Translations under genes and position numbers: made by a program | The notes under the pieces: generated by a model | Database searches by the model: none | Seen by the model: the letters and a program-made list of their open reading frames with translations, nothing else | Told to the model about the DNA's origin: nothing | NCBI GenBank assembly: GCA_001695595.3 | Contig: MBPM02000002.1 | Coordinates: 2,021,608 to 2,085,607 of the forward strand | DNA from: Plasmopara viticola | Lineage: Eukaryota; Oomycota; Peronosporomycetes; Peronosporales; Peronosporaceae | Length of the DNA: 64,000 bases | Direction: 5' to 3' | Shown: positions 32,206 through 42,758 of the stretch, piece after piece | Numbering within the stretch: the first letter of the stretch is position 1 | How the letters are laid out: every line of letters begins with the position of its first letter

Positions 32206-34849
32206 TAGGGTTGGGGACGTAAACGGTGCTAACGTAAAAAAAATGTGGTTCCCGTTCCCGTCCGGGAGTTCCCGTTCACGTTTTTTAGACGTTGTTTGAC
32301 GTCTCAGAAAGACAAACAGACCAATGGTTTGAAACCATACCATGTTCAAGCTGCACAAACATAAGAACGGACGGGAGAAGAATTTGTAAAACAATTCGGC
32401 TGCTGGCACATTAAAGCTGATGTGAGTTGTGCAAAAAGTCTATTTACAACATGTAACTCTTTAGCACGTTTCTACCGTACGTCTTCAGCTACTCCTCTGG
32501 TTCCTCGCCAATCGTATTGCTGTAAAGAAAAATGAGATCTCTTAGGTTGGAACAAGACAACCTATTACGCCTTGCTGTAATAATGATTCCTGCCCACGAG
32601 AAGCAGCGCTCTGAAGGTACTGATGTAGCTACCATGCCAAAATATTTTCTCGCAATAGGAGCTAAGAGCGAAAAATCACTGCCATTTTCGCGCCACCACT
32701 TGAGACCATCGTCAAGTTTCTGTGTTTTGGACTTCTGCTCTCGGCACGTATTTTCTTGTGCTTTTTGATGGGATCTATCATAGTATCGATTCACCTCTGC
32801 CTCAACTTTTGCACGAAGCGACAACCCGTTTTGCACTTGAGGATGAGGCGATCTTCGCTTGCGTCCAAGGAGATCGTTTATGAAGTTCTCTTCTTCATCG
32901 CTATCCTCATCGAAGCTCGTGCTGTAGATATCAACACCAGCAGAGCGCATTGCCTCGCTCACCAAGAACTCCCTCCCTTCTATTTTTTCTGTTGCGTCCA
33001 GTGACTTACCATGCACGAATTGAGGATCAAGCAAGCAGCAATATTTCACATCCAAAGGTAATTGCTTGAATCATTTTCGGAGCAAAAACAAGAAAAACCA
33101 ACGGACGAGATGCATGCGTTTCAGCACCGAGCTATAGTAAAATTCTCCAGCATGAGCAGGCGATATTTTGGCAAAAATCCTCTGATTTAATAGCCGCTTT
33201 TCAAGAAGGCGTATACATGGATAAATCAATGTAGCAGTGGGGTATGTTCCACCTGATAGTGTCTTAGTTATCAGCTCCAAAACCACGAGAAGCTTGTCGA
33301 GGCATTGGATGCTAAACCACATTTCTCCAGTGGGCCTCACAATACTTGCGTCGCTGAACTCTTTGCCTTTCGCTGTCAATATAAACTCCGTGAATGATTG
33401 GATACTAGGACGAAAATACAGAAGGCGTTGAATCATGTGATGCGTGCTATTCCAGCGGGTGGCTACATTTGAAATAACGGTAAGAGGTACGGCCACATTT
33501 TGTAGCAACTTCAACTTGTCTTTTCCTTTAGAACTTTTGTTGAAGTAGTGAACAAATTTGCGAAAGCTAGAAACATGCATTCTTGTTTCACTCATGGCTT
33601 AGTTCATAGCGTTTAGAATTGAAGTTGATGTCCGCACACTAAGACAACCACCAAGAAGACCTCCATCCAGCGTGTCATCAGCATTAACGTCCAGTAGCTC
33701 AGATTCATGCGAAACGTTGTCTATCGAACTTGCGATCGTTTGGGATTCGATATCTACCATTTCTTGCTTCAAGAACGCAATAGCTTCCACTTCAATTGCA
33801 AGGTTCTCAATCCACTGCTCCTAAATCATCTTCACTGTCAGCAATATTTTCAACCTCCTCTCTAACTTCCTCGTTCCCATCATTATCCTCTTCCAAATTT
33901 GTCACTTCGACACTTGTTTTCGAGAGAGCTCCTAATACAATCAAATGTAGCGTCCCCACTTGCGCATGAGCACGCCCAGTTTGCATTCAATTCTGATGCC
34001 AGTGTGCTTCCCACAAAACTCATAACTTCTAAAGTGTACGCCATCATCTCAAAATTGATATTCACAAAATGAATAGTAAGCGAAATATAGCTATCTGTTG
34101 CTCGAGATGTCCACATGTCAGATGTGAGAGAATAGAAGTCTGCATCTTCAGCAATCTACGTCTTAACCAGCGATCGCTTGAACTGACAGTGATTTTGCAT
34201 TTTTTCAGTAATAGTGCGGCGAGAGGGTAGCTCGTACAGACCTCTCATCGTCTAAATCAACGTCAAAAGAAAACAAAGCACCTAGTCGTCGGCAACACTT
34301 AGTGGGCGCAGTCGTTTGGCAATCCAATCAATGAAAGCTCTTGTGGCCATCTTTTCGTCAGCTGGATCGATCTTTCTTGTTCTCTTTGTCGGAGAAAACA
34401 TCATTGCATCAGATTTTCGCGTTGCACAAAGTGCGATTGCCACTCGCTTGGATGCTTGTTTACGCCCAGCTCTGCTGAGATCTTGTGGATGTTTTTGATT
34501 CATGTGCTTTCAAATGCTGGCGCTACTTCCTGATATAAAGCTGAAAGAGCTTTTGCACTTTAGACAATAAGCCAAGTTTGAATCAGACGATTCCCACGCC
34601 TTCTTTCCCAGTGGTAGCTGTGCGTTTGGAGCTACAAGTTGGATGAACGACCAGTTATCGTCCGGCGGCGCAGGATCATTTGATGGTGGAGGCTTCATCC
34701 GGGAACGATGCGTTGTAAGCTCTTTCTTCTATCCTGTGCTCGTGTGGTGTTCTATACATTACTATCGCCGGGACGTCTCAAAACGTTTGCAATACGTCAA
34801 CGGATACCGGTTTAACGTGCTTAACGTTGAACTGACGTCCCCATCCCTA
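32206..34849 (-). mobile_element. hAT transposon copy B, full-length ends, 2,644 bp, 8-bp TSD
   Basis: The left terminus TAGGGTTGGGGACGT (32206) and the right terminus (reverse complement TAGGGATGGGGACGT, ending 34849) form 15-bp inverted repeats with one mismatch. They are flanked by a perfect 8-bp duplication, GCATCAGT, at 32198-32205 and 34850-34857. An 8-bp duplication is diagnostic for hAT elements. It carries a broken minus-strand transposase and is the best-bounded element in the window. Confidence 0.93.
32489..34698 (-). pseudogene. hAT transposase (copy B), broken by stops
   Basis: On the minus strand the order is BED finger (34698 to about 34500: WSFIQLVAPNAQLPLGKKAW, YCLKCKSSF), then RRTITEKMQNH and FYSLTSDMWTSRATDSYISL (catalytic core start). 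Next come DVATRWN-like NVATRWNSTHHMIQRLL and the dimerisation domain GLKWWRENGSDFSLLAPIA. The C terminus is longer than in copy A (DLIFLYSNTIGEEPEE). In-frame stops interrupt it, for example a TAA just before MSETRMH (33596-33598) and a TGA after FLFLLRK (near 33070). Further stops lie in the N-terminal third. It is inactive. Confidence 0.88.
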
Positions 34850-34857
34850 GCATCAGT

Positions 34858-34950
34858 ACTAATGCATATGTATTTTAGGAATATGGTATTTATAGTGCGT
34901 AAAAGCCGTTACCGGCCAAACTGCCGGTGACGACAGTTACGCCACACCTT
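34858..34950. repeat. Dispersed repeat, copy 1 (second copy at 51450)
   Basis: Begins ACTAATGCATATGTATTTT and continues through GCGTAAAAGCCGTTACCGGC. The sequence at 51450-51540 shares most positions over about 90 bp. It may be the end of an unidentified transposon family. The palindrome arm forms part of it. Confidence 0.55.
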
Positions 34951-36409
34951 TATTTTGAGCTGAATCAGCGAATCAAGCCGATTTTTTTAAATTGCCGTAT
35001 TGCTGGTGGTGATGTTTCGGATAATAGTACATTTGTTAAAGTAGTCTATGACTTGAAAAGTAGACAATCACGCTACAGTAAAAGCTTTGACATATAACGT
35101 GAAGAGAAAGCTCGCGACAATGGTACTTTGGATAAATTCGGGACTGATTATGATAGTGGTGATGAGAAGCAGACTGCTAAGAAAAATTCAGCTTGAGCAG
35201 AATGCTGAACGATTAAAATAAAGTCAAGGCAGCGAAAGGGATTACTCAGACACCGAAAACAATTGCTCGTAGGGCAGGTCCTATTGCTTAGACCAGACTC
35301 TCTTTGAGGTGACCCCGGACCTTTGAGGCTCTTGAATGGGATATATACTCTTTTAGCTATATTACCTATGAGCATTACAGTCGGGTACACCCGCCGCGCG
35401 TCCCAACGGAAGGTGTCTGAACTGCGTGGGACAGTCGTACAAGTATGCGCTAAAAAAACTGCAAAAGGTGGTCGCAAATCAACTTTGTCATGAGTTAGGA
35501 CATAGTGGCGTTTCTTTTCTATCGTTCGATTGTACTGGGGCATTTCATCGACTTCTTCTGCAAGAAGAAGTCGAAACGCTAAAACACTGCAATAAGTATT
35601 TTAAATGGCGAGAACAAGCCCGGCCGACCTCGAGGCCACGCTAAAGCGCGTATGCTTCGCTACGGTATTTAAAAAAAAAGACGTAGACGTAAGGCTGGAA
35701 CCTAATCCATCGGCGTCCTTTGACTGCTGAGGTCAGCCGCATTTCCATAAAGAGTGCGTTATATGACAACATTAGACATAAGTGTTATGTCTTTTAATTT
35801 TCTCCATTCTCGACTCCGTGCGTCAAGTACATGGAGCGTAGATGCGACAGCATAACCGTGTAGTGTCTCGCTTGTGCGTCAGTTGCAGCTTTTTAATCTA
35901 TCGTGTAAAGTGAACACTCAATAGAATTTTAGTTTAGTATAGTAAACAATCACACAAACAAATTTGATTTACATATAACTTAGGCAGAAGTAATTAGTAC
36001 GCACCGGTAATAAAGGAAATTTAAATTGGCGTCAACATCAACTATATGATCGTCGAACATTCTGCATATTTTTGAATTCAGCGCTATCACAATACGGTTT
36101 GCATTCTTAGAAATAGTTTGTTTAATTAAATCACAAATTGATGTACCCCGGGCTTTTGTAGAGTGTAGTACGGAAAAAGTGAAAATTTTATTGCCAGACT
36201 CCAACATAAATGTAGTCGCAACCAAATAACCTAAGAAAAAGAAATTGCTGCACAATTCTTCTAGTCCCGTCTAAATTGATGGTCATATATTACTGTTTCC
36301 CAAACAACACCTGGTTTGCCTACAATAGTTTTTATTACAAGTGACTAGCCCTCTTTTTCTTTGCATGCTTGAAAAATCTGGTACGGTATGAGCGTAAATC
36401 CTGGCGCTG
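34951..36409. other. Gene-free interval with unidentified decayed coding sequence
   Basis: At 34951-35100 the plus strand gives FELNQRIKPIFLNCRIAGG and then VVYDLKSRQSRYSK before a stop. At 35100-35200, REEKARDNGTLDKFGTDYD follows. This looks like an old transposon ORF of unknown type. The rest, to the end of the Trf4-like gene, is AT-rich without coding signal. Confidence 0.35.
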
Positions 36410-38287
36410 CTATGATCGCGCAGAATGCCCTCTATCGTGACTGGTATGACTCATGTGGTCGGACGTGGTGAGCAAACACCTTAGAGCCGATGGTGTGTAT
36501 TTCGACGTCCGGAAGTACTTCAAGGCGTAATACGAATCCTCAAATAGCGCAACCACTTTCGGAAAAGCAAAACTGCTGGCACTTACGTTGCGATCAGGAT
36601 GAATTGGATCCTCAATCACCAGCGCTGGTTTACCAATATGAGGACAATGTGTGGCCGCAAGCCTGTAGATATAACCCCCATCGCGCACAGAGATTCCATT
36701 TTTGTGATAGTCAAAGATAATGCCAAAAAACTCGAGAATCATCATCAAATGCTGGCCAAGAGACAAAATAGGCTTCTGTTGAGGCTGCACCTCGTCATCA
36801 CTGTCGGCTAAAGAAGAGTGACTGCACGATGAGCTCGAGTCTTCAGTGTCCGCGTTGCTACTCGATACGCTGATCGAATCGAGCTGTGTATGCTTCTTCT
36901 GCGCATTCGCGTTGCTGTATTTTTCCGTCGAAGGTACCGGCGTCACCGGTGCAGACACTGCTGCAGCATAGCTAGATGGTGGATTGACTGGTTTATACAA
37001 TGGCGACACCTTGGCAACACCAGCTGCAACCGCAGCATAGCTTAAGCGCGGTTCAGACAAAGTGTTTCGCTTGGAGTCGATTGCAGCGCGTTGTTTTACA
37101 ACTGCTGCATACGTTGGGGCTGGCAACAAAGCTGACTTCTTGTGTGTATCTACTGTAGATGTCTTGGGCTGTTGTGCTTTGCTTTCATTAATAGCCGAAT
37201 CGTTCCCAGACTTACTTTTACCACTAAGAGAAGAGATATTTGCCCGCGTTTGATCAGCTTTGCAAGCTTTCATTTTAGACGGTGCAGGTGGTAGTGATCC
37301 CGACGCATAGATTGAGGCCGCTTCAAAGCACAACTCTCCATGTCGCCACAACTGCGAAAAGTGTATGATCATCAGCACGACTGAGTACGAGCTAAGGCCG
37401 CCTGTATATGCATCGTTCAAGTCACGTTCGCGCAGAAGCTGCTTAATAACGATCGCCAGAGGATACAGTTCGGGCATGGTGTCAACGTAGCGCTTAATTA
37501 GGTCCCGCGCAAGCAATCCGCTGTGAGTCGCAGCCGACTCGAATGTAATGTCAATGGGCACAGACGTTTCGGCACTTACAAGCTTCAGCACCGGCATTTT
37601 AGCTGTATCTAGGCACAGCACCGAGTCAACCCATTCCTTTGTTTCGAGCACATTCGACAATTCTCTCAAGTGGTCGGCTATCACTATTGAATCGTTCACT
37701 TCGACTACATCTAAAATCACGAGGTCCACGTCACTGCTGGGCAGCCAAATACCAGTTGAGTAGGACCCAAACGTCTCAACCTTGGCCTGTGGCCAAATTG
37801 CCTGCACGCTGGTACGTACATTAACAATTATCTGTTCAATATGCACCGCCATCTTGTCCACCGTCTTTTTCGTATACGCGCTATACGCCATAATCTCTTC
37901 ATGAAGTCCATCCGCCACTGCACAATCAGTCTTGATGCCCATCGGCGTTAATTTTAGCGTCTCTATCTTCGTAGACTTCGCTTCCCACCCGGACGTCGAG
38001 GAGGCTGCTTTCGAAGCCAGCACAACGTTGTGATGGCGGCTATTGACGCTGTCTTGTGGCACGACAGCGTCTTGTCGCTGCGTTGCATGCTGCGTCTTTG
38101 GCTTGTTCTGCTTCTTCGCTGCAAGCGAAGCACCGGCGGCTTGCATAGCCTCAGAATGCTGCCATTCAAAGGTGGCGACTTTGCGCTTCTGCTTGCCATT
38201 GCCGACATCTTTCCACGATACATGAGCTACTTTGTCGCTGGACTTTCGTCGAGAGTCACTTAAAGAAGCAGCATGACGCGGCTTCAT
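36410..38287 (-). CDS. Trf4/5-like non-canonical poly(A) polymerase (TENT4 type)
   Basis: Single exon, 625 aa, ATG at 38285-38287. The N terminus is basic and low-complexity. The nucleotidyltransferase core starts near residue 140, with the metal-binding motif in FGSYSTGIWLPSSDVDLVIL (near 172-190) and the third Asp in VPIDITFE (near 249). The central domain continues with KQLLRERDLNDAYTGGLSSY. It is then split by a Ser/Ala/Lys-rich insertion (about 315-500) before resuming at LGQHLMMILEFFGIIFDYHK and GISVRDGGYIYRL, the PAP-associated domain. Trf4-type enzymes add short A-tails to aberrant nuclear RNAs for exosome decay (TRAMP). Motif order supports this over canonical PAP, which has a C-terminal RNA-binding domain not seen here. 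The upstream neighbour is divergent, 830 bp away. Confidence 0.88.
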   Translation of the reverse strand: MKPRHAASLSDSRRKSSDKVAHVSWKDVGNGKQKRKVATFEWQHSEAMQAAGASLAAKKQNKPKTQHATQRQDAVVPQDSVNSRHHNVVLASKAASSTSGWEAKSTKIETLKLTPMGIKTDCAVADGLHEEIMAYSAYTKKTVDKMAVHIEQIIVNVRTSVQAIWPQAKVETFGSYSTGIWLPSSDVDLVILDVVEVNDSIVIADHLRELSNVLETKEWVDSVLCLDTAKMPVLKLVSAETSVPIDITFESAATHSGLLARDLIKRYVDTMPELYPLAIVIKQLLRERDLNDAYTGGLSSYSVVLMIIHFSQLWRHGELCFEAASIYASGSLPPAPSKMKACKADQTRANISSLSGKSKSGNDSAINESKAQQPKTSTVDTHKKSALLPAPTYAAVVKQRAAIDSKRNTLSEPRLSYAAVAAGVAKVSPLYKPVNPPSSYAAAVSAPVTPVPSTEKYSNANAQKKHTQLDSISVSSSNADTEDSSSSCSHSSLADSDDEVQPQQKPILSLGQHLMMILEFFGIIFDYHKNGISVRDGGYIYRLAATHCPHIGKPALVIEDPIHPDRNVSASSFAFPKVVALFEDSYYALKYFRTSKYTPSALRCLLTTSDHMSHTSHDRGHSARS

Positions 38288-38331
38288 GGGTCTCGGTTCG
38301 GTCTCTGTGGAAGGGAGGGCGTGAGGTGTTC

Positions 38332-38349
38332 GAATTGTGGAGACTGAGC
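38332..38349 (-). promoter_or_regulatory. Possible oomycete initiator upstream of the Trf4-like gene
   Basis: On the minus strand, GCTCAGTCTCCACAATT lies about 45 bp before the ATG. It resembles the oomycete Inr consensus GCTCATTYYNCAWTTT with a mismatch and an extra base. The call rests on similarity and position only. Confidence 0.3.
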
Positions 38350-39051
38350 AGTGATCGGAACTAAGCGGGACGGTGTACTACCCGTTTTAGTACCTTTCGA
38401 TTATTGATGTGACCCGTACATGAAAGTATAAAGTGCTGGACCGCACCATTCGTAAGAATCGTAGCGCAGCACCGCAAAAGCGACGCACCGACCACACGTC
38501 ATTGGCTACAGGATAGCATAAAGCGTTTCCGTATGAAGAAGGTGAGCGAGTGCCCAAACTTGATACTGTAGACGCAATCCATCGAGAACAGTTTTGTTTC
38601 ACAGATATTCTAGAAGGTCTAGAGAACGCGATAACTCAAACTAAATTTTCAAATCTTACTATGTGGTAGAGGAAGTGACGTACACCATTTTTTTCTGATC
38701 TGATTTGTGTCGCGCGTCGTTGAGATCATGATAAAAGCAGCGACTATAACTAAGAGTTGCGACTTCAATATGCACGTCAGCCCCCGAAAGAGTATAATAT
38801 AATATATATGACTAGTGTTCGAGTCGTCACAACCCACGGTAGCGACCTGAACGACTGTACGAGATATTGAAAATGCGACACTAAATTTTAGAAGCTACTA
38901 AGCAAGATACCTTTTCACATGAGTTTCTATAAGCGTTTCCATCCGCAACCTTCCATATTAATAACCAACCGTCTTGGTCTCTGGTCTCCAAACGCAGCGG
39001 TCCCCCACCCAAGAGCTTGCAAACCCGTCGTGCCATCAGGTTTTTATTTTG

Positions 39052-39067
39052 GCTCAGACTTCACCTT
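39052..39067 (+). promoter_or_regulatory. Possible oomycete initiator upstream of the DUF1769-PH-DUF547 gene
   Basis: GCTCAGACTTCACCTT matches about 12 of 16 positions of the oomycete Inr consensus GCTCATTYYNCAWTTT. It lies about 50 bp before the chosen ATG at 39119, which supports that start over the upstream in-frame non-ATG codons. Confidence 0.35.
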
Positions 39068-39118
39068 ACCGCAAAAAACCTTTCACCAGCTCCAAGTATA
39101 AACGCGTTTGGTGGACGC

Positions 39119-42100
39119 ATGGCGGATGATGCAAACTGGCTATTGGACCTGGCGGCTCTGGCGCTGCTCAGTGTAGCCGTGCACTATATGATGGGGCTTT
39201 ACGGATTGTTGGGAGCACTGATGCTCTTCATCTTCATGCAGCGTGGGGCCAAAGTGCAGCAGAAGAAGAGCGTGGAAAGCGGACACGCACTGTCCGCTTT
39301 AGAGGACGATGTGTCCACTAACGGGGACGATGAGATGCCTGGCTCTGAGGATATGGAGGAGAATGAGCGAGACGAACTAGTACAGCCTTGTCAGCGTGTG
39401 GCCAGCCTTGTCGTGAGCGACGTCGGTAGCATTGGCGTGCCTCTCGAGGACATGGAAATGAACTCACGTACCCCGATTGCTTTCGAGACGGAGCTCTTTG
39501 TAGGTCGTGCGCTGTTCCTGGTGCGCACAGAGCCTGAGGATCCGTTCTATGCTGCGCTCTTTACTGGCAAGCGCCGCATGTTTTGGATCCAAGTACAGGG
39601 GCAATTTAAACAGACGCCAAAAGGACCTGTTTATTTAGGGGGAGAGTTACCTGCCAAAATCTCGTTGGGCGTCTTTACACGCAGTGTGGCACTGGTTATA
39701 ATGGGACTCATCAAAAGACTAGTGGGGCAAGTAAATTTTAGCTTTGGCAGCTCATCAAATGGTAAGAATTGCGACGAAGTGCCCGCAGTAGCGTTCCCAT
39801 TGTTTCAATCCGTGGATCAATTCGTTGAGACGCCCGAGGGCCAAGTGCCTCCTGTATTGGGTACTAGCGATTTTGGAGAGAGTGAGGAGCGACGTCGACA
39901 ACGACGCCTCACGCCTCTTGGCGCCGAAAAGTATACAGTTGGACCGACGTATACGTTTGACTTTCACACGATGTATGTGGACTTGACAAGATGGGAAACG
40001 GCGAATTTGCCAAGTGGGCTTAACGCTTTGAACCTTGCTAGCTTTTTCGACTCATTACCATTGAGATTGGTGGCGTACGAAGTGAAATTATCGGTCGCGG
40101 AGGCGGCGGGCAGGCATCGACAACGCGATAAAGACTATTTGTTCTCTTTTGAAGTCAAGTATGACAAGCACGGACGACATCGTCGTCATCTCATTGACAG
40201 TGAGAGGAACCAAGAAGGTGGTGGACAAAACAGAACGTCGACAATTAGTGGAACGAGGTTGAGTCTCATGGGCTCAGACATGAGCACCATGAGCACGACG
40301 CTGAGCGAGACCAGCTCGCTGACGGGAGATGATCCGGGGCTTGTACAAGAACACGCGGATTTCATACGACTTGAACATGCACGACGACTTCAACAGCTTT
40401 TGATTTCGTATTTGTGCTGGATGGAAGAAGTTGACGTAGCATCGGATGTACGGCGTGTGCACTACGTCTTTGTGGTGAAAGACAAAGTCGGGGAATACGA
40501 CGAAGACGATGTGGCAAGACCGCAGCGTCTTGCTATCATAAGTAGTTATGAGCTGCGGAATTTGCTGCTAACTCGTCATATTCAGAAGGAAGACAAAGTT
40601 ACTGAAGAATTGGGCAAATTGCGATTTCACAGTCGCTCCCGTATCGGTAGCTACAGCACGATTACAACCGAGGCACAGCAAGTTGTCATGCACCTTAAAA
40701 GACTGGCGCAAGAGCCACTTCCACACTCAACTTCCCCGTCTTACTCGAGTGATTGCTCGAGCGAAGCCGGAACCTGTGATGTTGGCTGCATTGAAGACAT
40801 TGTGACTGAAAAGTGCTCGATCGCAGCACAAGCAGCATTTTACACATGTTTGATGAAGCGACAGTGTCTACAGGAGTCGTCTTCACATATTATAAAGCTT
40901 TCGCCGTCTCGTATCGGCGTGAATCTTAGCCGTCGTGACCGGGAGGATATGAAGGTGATTTGTGAAGGAGTGGTGTACCGCTACTATGCCGCAGAGATTT
41001 TACGCCAAGAGGTTTTATTGCTCACAAAGGATGCACTATTGTTTTATCGATCATACGCTTCTAGCGCAGAGAAGCAAGTGTCGTGCTTGCACGTCATCGG
41101 GGTCCGAGTTGTGGAAATGCCATTGCGTGTCGCGTCTTATGGTAGCACTGGCGACACAAGTGGGGCTTTTGCACTGCAGATAAGTACGTTTGCCGAGGAG
41201 ATTGTAGTGTGTGTTGGCACGAGTTTTGCCCGAGATGCGTGGGTTCGAAGCATTTCACAGTCTTGTGACTTCAAGACCAATTTTGACTGTGCGCAGCAAG
41301 GCGAATTGTACATTAGTTTTGCCGCTACCACTGCGCTTCGACCTGCCAATCGCGTCGAGCTCAACTCGCGACTTCTTTTCCCATACCTCAAGCATTACAA
41401 ATTGTTGACGGAAGATGCAACAGGCACCGAATCAAGTCCAGCGAGCACAATTTCTAGCGCTCTTAACCTTGTAAAACGGACATTGAATCGTGCGTTGCAC
41501 ATTTTAAACAACGTGCAGCAGCTCTCCGTGGCTGATGTACTGGCGTTTTTAGATGACGCGAGTGCATTGCGTTCAGTGGACTTGCAGGTACTAAAAGAAT
41601 TGAGCTCACACGAAGAACAGATTGCGTTCTACTTGAATTTGTATCATACAATACTTGCCCACGCCATGATTGCAAAAGGCTTTCCGCGCGGAAGGGGGCA
41701 GTGGAATCTCTTTTTTACTCGAACTTGCTACGCGCTGGGATGTGGACCCGATGGAGAACAGGTGACTCTGTCGTTGGCAGAAATCGAGCACGTGATCTTA
41801 CGGGCTCGTTTGCCTCGCGCTGAGCTGCCACATTTGAGCGTAGCCAGTGTGATGACAGCCCGTTGTGGATCAGCCAGTCGACTACACGATCTTGGACTCG
41901 CTCATCCAGATTTTCGTCTGAGTCTGGCGCTTGTGGTGAACCACATGAACAGCGACAAAATCGTGATCTATGAGCCGGAAAGTGTGCACGACCAGCTGAA
42001 CGCTGTTTTGCGCTCCTTGTTAAAGCGCAGTAGCGCTCAAGGGTGCTTGGAACTAAAGGAGGATTCAAACACGATCGTATTGCCGCGTGTTTGCGAGTGG

Positions 42101-42349
42101 TACCGCCACGACTTTCGAGTTGCTGGAAGTTGTGCTAGCCAGCCAGATGACGACGAGTCGGCACTTTATTGTGTTCGAAAGTTATTGGGTTTTATGGACG
42201 CTTCGCTACAGTTGCAGGTGATTAACGCGTTGGGTGTTGACGATGCTCCTCTTCGCGCAAAATTTCGCTCATTCAAGTACACGCCAAAGACGACGCTAAT
42301 TGAAGACATGAGTTGTCGTGGAACTCAATTCAAATACAACTCTTGCTAA
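39119..42349 (+). CDS. Membrane-anchored DUF1769-PH-DUF547 protein
   Basis: The ATG at 39119 is the first in frame; the protein is 1,076 aa in a single exon. Residues 8-40 contain one or two hydrophobic segments (LLDLAALALLSVAVHYMMGL, GLLGALMLFIFM), so the protein is probably anchored at its N terminus. Residues about 122-324 match DUF1769: FETELFVGRALFLVRTEPED, then YLGGELPAKISLGVFTR and a conserved DFHTMYVDLTRWE. An acidic, Ser-rich linker follows. Residues about 610-716 look like a PH domain (CEGVVYRYYAAEILRQEVLL to DAWVRSISQ). Residues about 828-940 match DUF547: EEQIAFYLNLYHTILAHAMI, FFTRTCYALG, VVNHMNSDKIVIYEPE. PH and DUF547 pairings occur in plants and oomycetes. No enzymatic role is established, and a lipid-linked membrane function is inferred. 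It converges on the dioxygenase gene, with 409 bp between the stops. Confidence 0.85.
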   Translation: MADDANWLLDLAALALLSVAVHYMMGLYGLLGALMLFIFMQRGAKVQQKKSVESGHALSALEDDVSTNGDDEMPGSEDMEENERDELVQPCQRVASLVVSDVGSIGVPLEDMEMNSRTPIAFETELFVGRALFLVRTEPEDPFYAALFTGKRRMFWIQVQGQFKQTPKGPVYLGGELPAKISLGVFTRSVALVIMGLIKRLVGQVNFSFGSSSNGKNCDEVPAVAFPLFQSVDQFVETPEGQVPPVLGTSDFGESEERRRQRRLTPLGAEKYTVGPTYTFDFHTMYVDLTRWETANLPSGLNALNLASFFDSLPLRLVAYEVKLSVAEAAGRHRQRDKDYLFSFEVKYDKHGRHRRHLIDSERNQEGGGQNRTSTISGTRLSLMGSDMSTMSTTLSETSSLTGDDPGLVQEHADFIRLEHARRLQQLLISYLCWMEEVDVASDVRRVHYVFVVKDKVGEYDEDDVARPQRLAIISSYELRNLLLTRHIQKEDKVTEELGKLRFHSRSRIGSYSTITTEAQQVVMHLKRLAQEPLPHSTSPSYSSDCSSEAGTCDVGCIEDIVTEKCSIAAQAAFYTCLMKRQCLQESSSHIIKLSPSRIGVNLSRRDREDMKVICEGVVYRYYAAEILRQEVLLLTKDALLFYRSYASSAEKQVSCLHVIGVRVVEMPLRVASYGSTGDTSGAFALQISTFAEEIVVCVGTSFARDAWVRSISQSCDFKTNFDCAQQGELYISFAATTALRPANRVELNSRLLFPYLKHYKLLTEDATGTESSPASTISSALNLVKRTLNRALHILNNVQQLSVADVLAFLDDASALRSVDLQVLKELSSHEEQIAFYLNLYHTILAHAMIAKGFPRGRGQWNLFFTRTCYALGCGPDGEQVTLSLAEIEHVILRARLPRAELPHLSVASVMTARCGSASRLHDLGLAHPDFRLSLALVVNHMNSDKIVIYEPESVHDQLNAVLRSLLKRSSAQGCLELKEDSNTIVLPRVCEWYRHDFRVAGSCASQPDDDESALYCVRKLLGFMDASLQLQVINALGVDDAPLRAKFRSFKYTPKTTLIEDMSCRGTQFKYNSC

Positions 42350-42758
42350 ATGGAGTGTCGGAATCGCATTTTCAATCATTTTGATGCCGCAATTATCATT
42401 TTCACAAGCGTAGTTTTTATAAAATAATTTACACCCTCTAAAAATGGTACATTCCTTAATACAAAGCTTTAATCAGCAATATCCCTTTGTAACATCACTA
42501 GGCGTTTGTTTTAACGTCATTTACACCGCTGTATTTTAAAAAAGGGAGCCGAGTACAAGAGCATTTTACCAGACCAAAAACCAATCATAATAATATCAAA
42601 ACGTCTTAAACTACTATTCGACCAACGCATACCGCTTCACCTTGCTCGGCTGCTGCTCGCCTTCTATCACGCCATCACTTTTTCTAATTCTTCTGCTCTT
42701 CTAATTCAACGCTCGAGGCAAAGTTCGAATGCGATGACCACTCACCTCTGCTGCAAGC
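42350..42758. other. Intergenic 3' region between convergent genes
   Basis: About 410 bp of AT-rich sequence between two convergent stops. It probably holds the two 3' UTRs and polyadenylation signals. No ORF of note. Confidence 0.5.

Larger units (their letters stand above)
32187..34876. repeat. 15-bp palindrome arms interrupted by hAT copy B
   Basis: The left arm AAAATACATATGCAT (32187-32201) is the perfect reverse complement of the right arm ATGCATATGTATTTT (34862-34876). Without copy B and one copy of its 8-bp duplication, the arms would be 8 bp apart (loop CAGTACTA). Confidence 0.85.
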
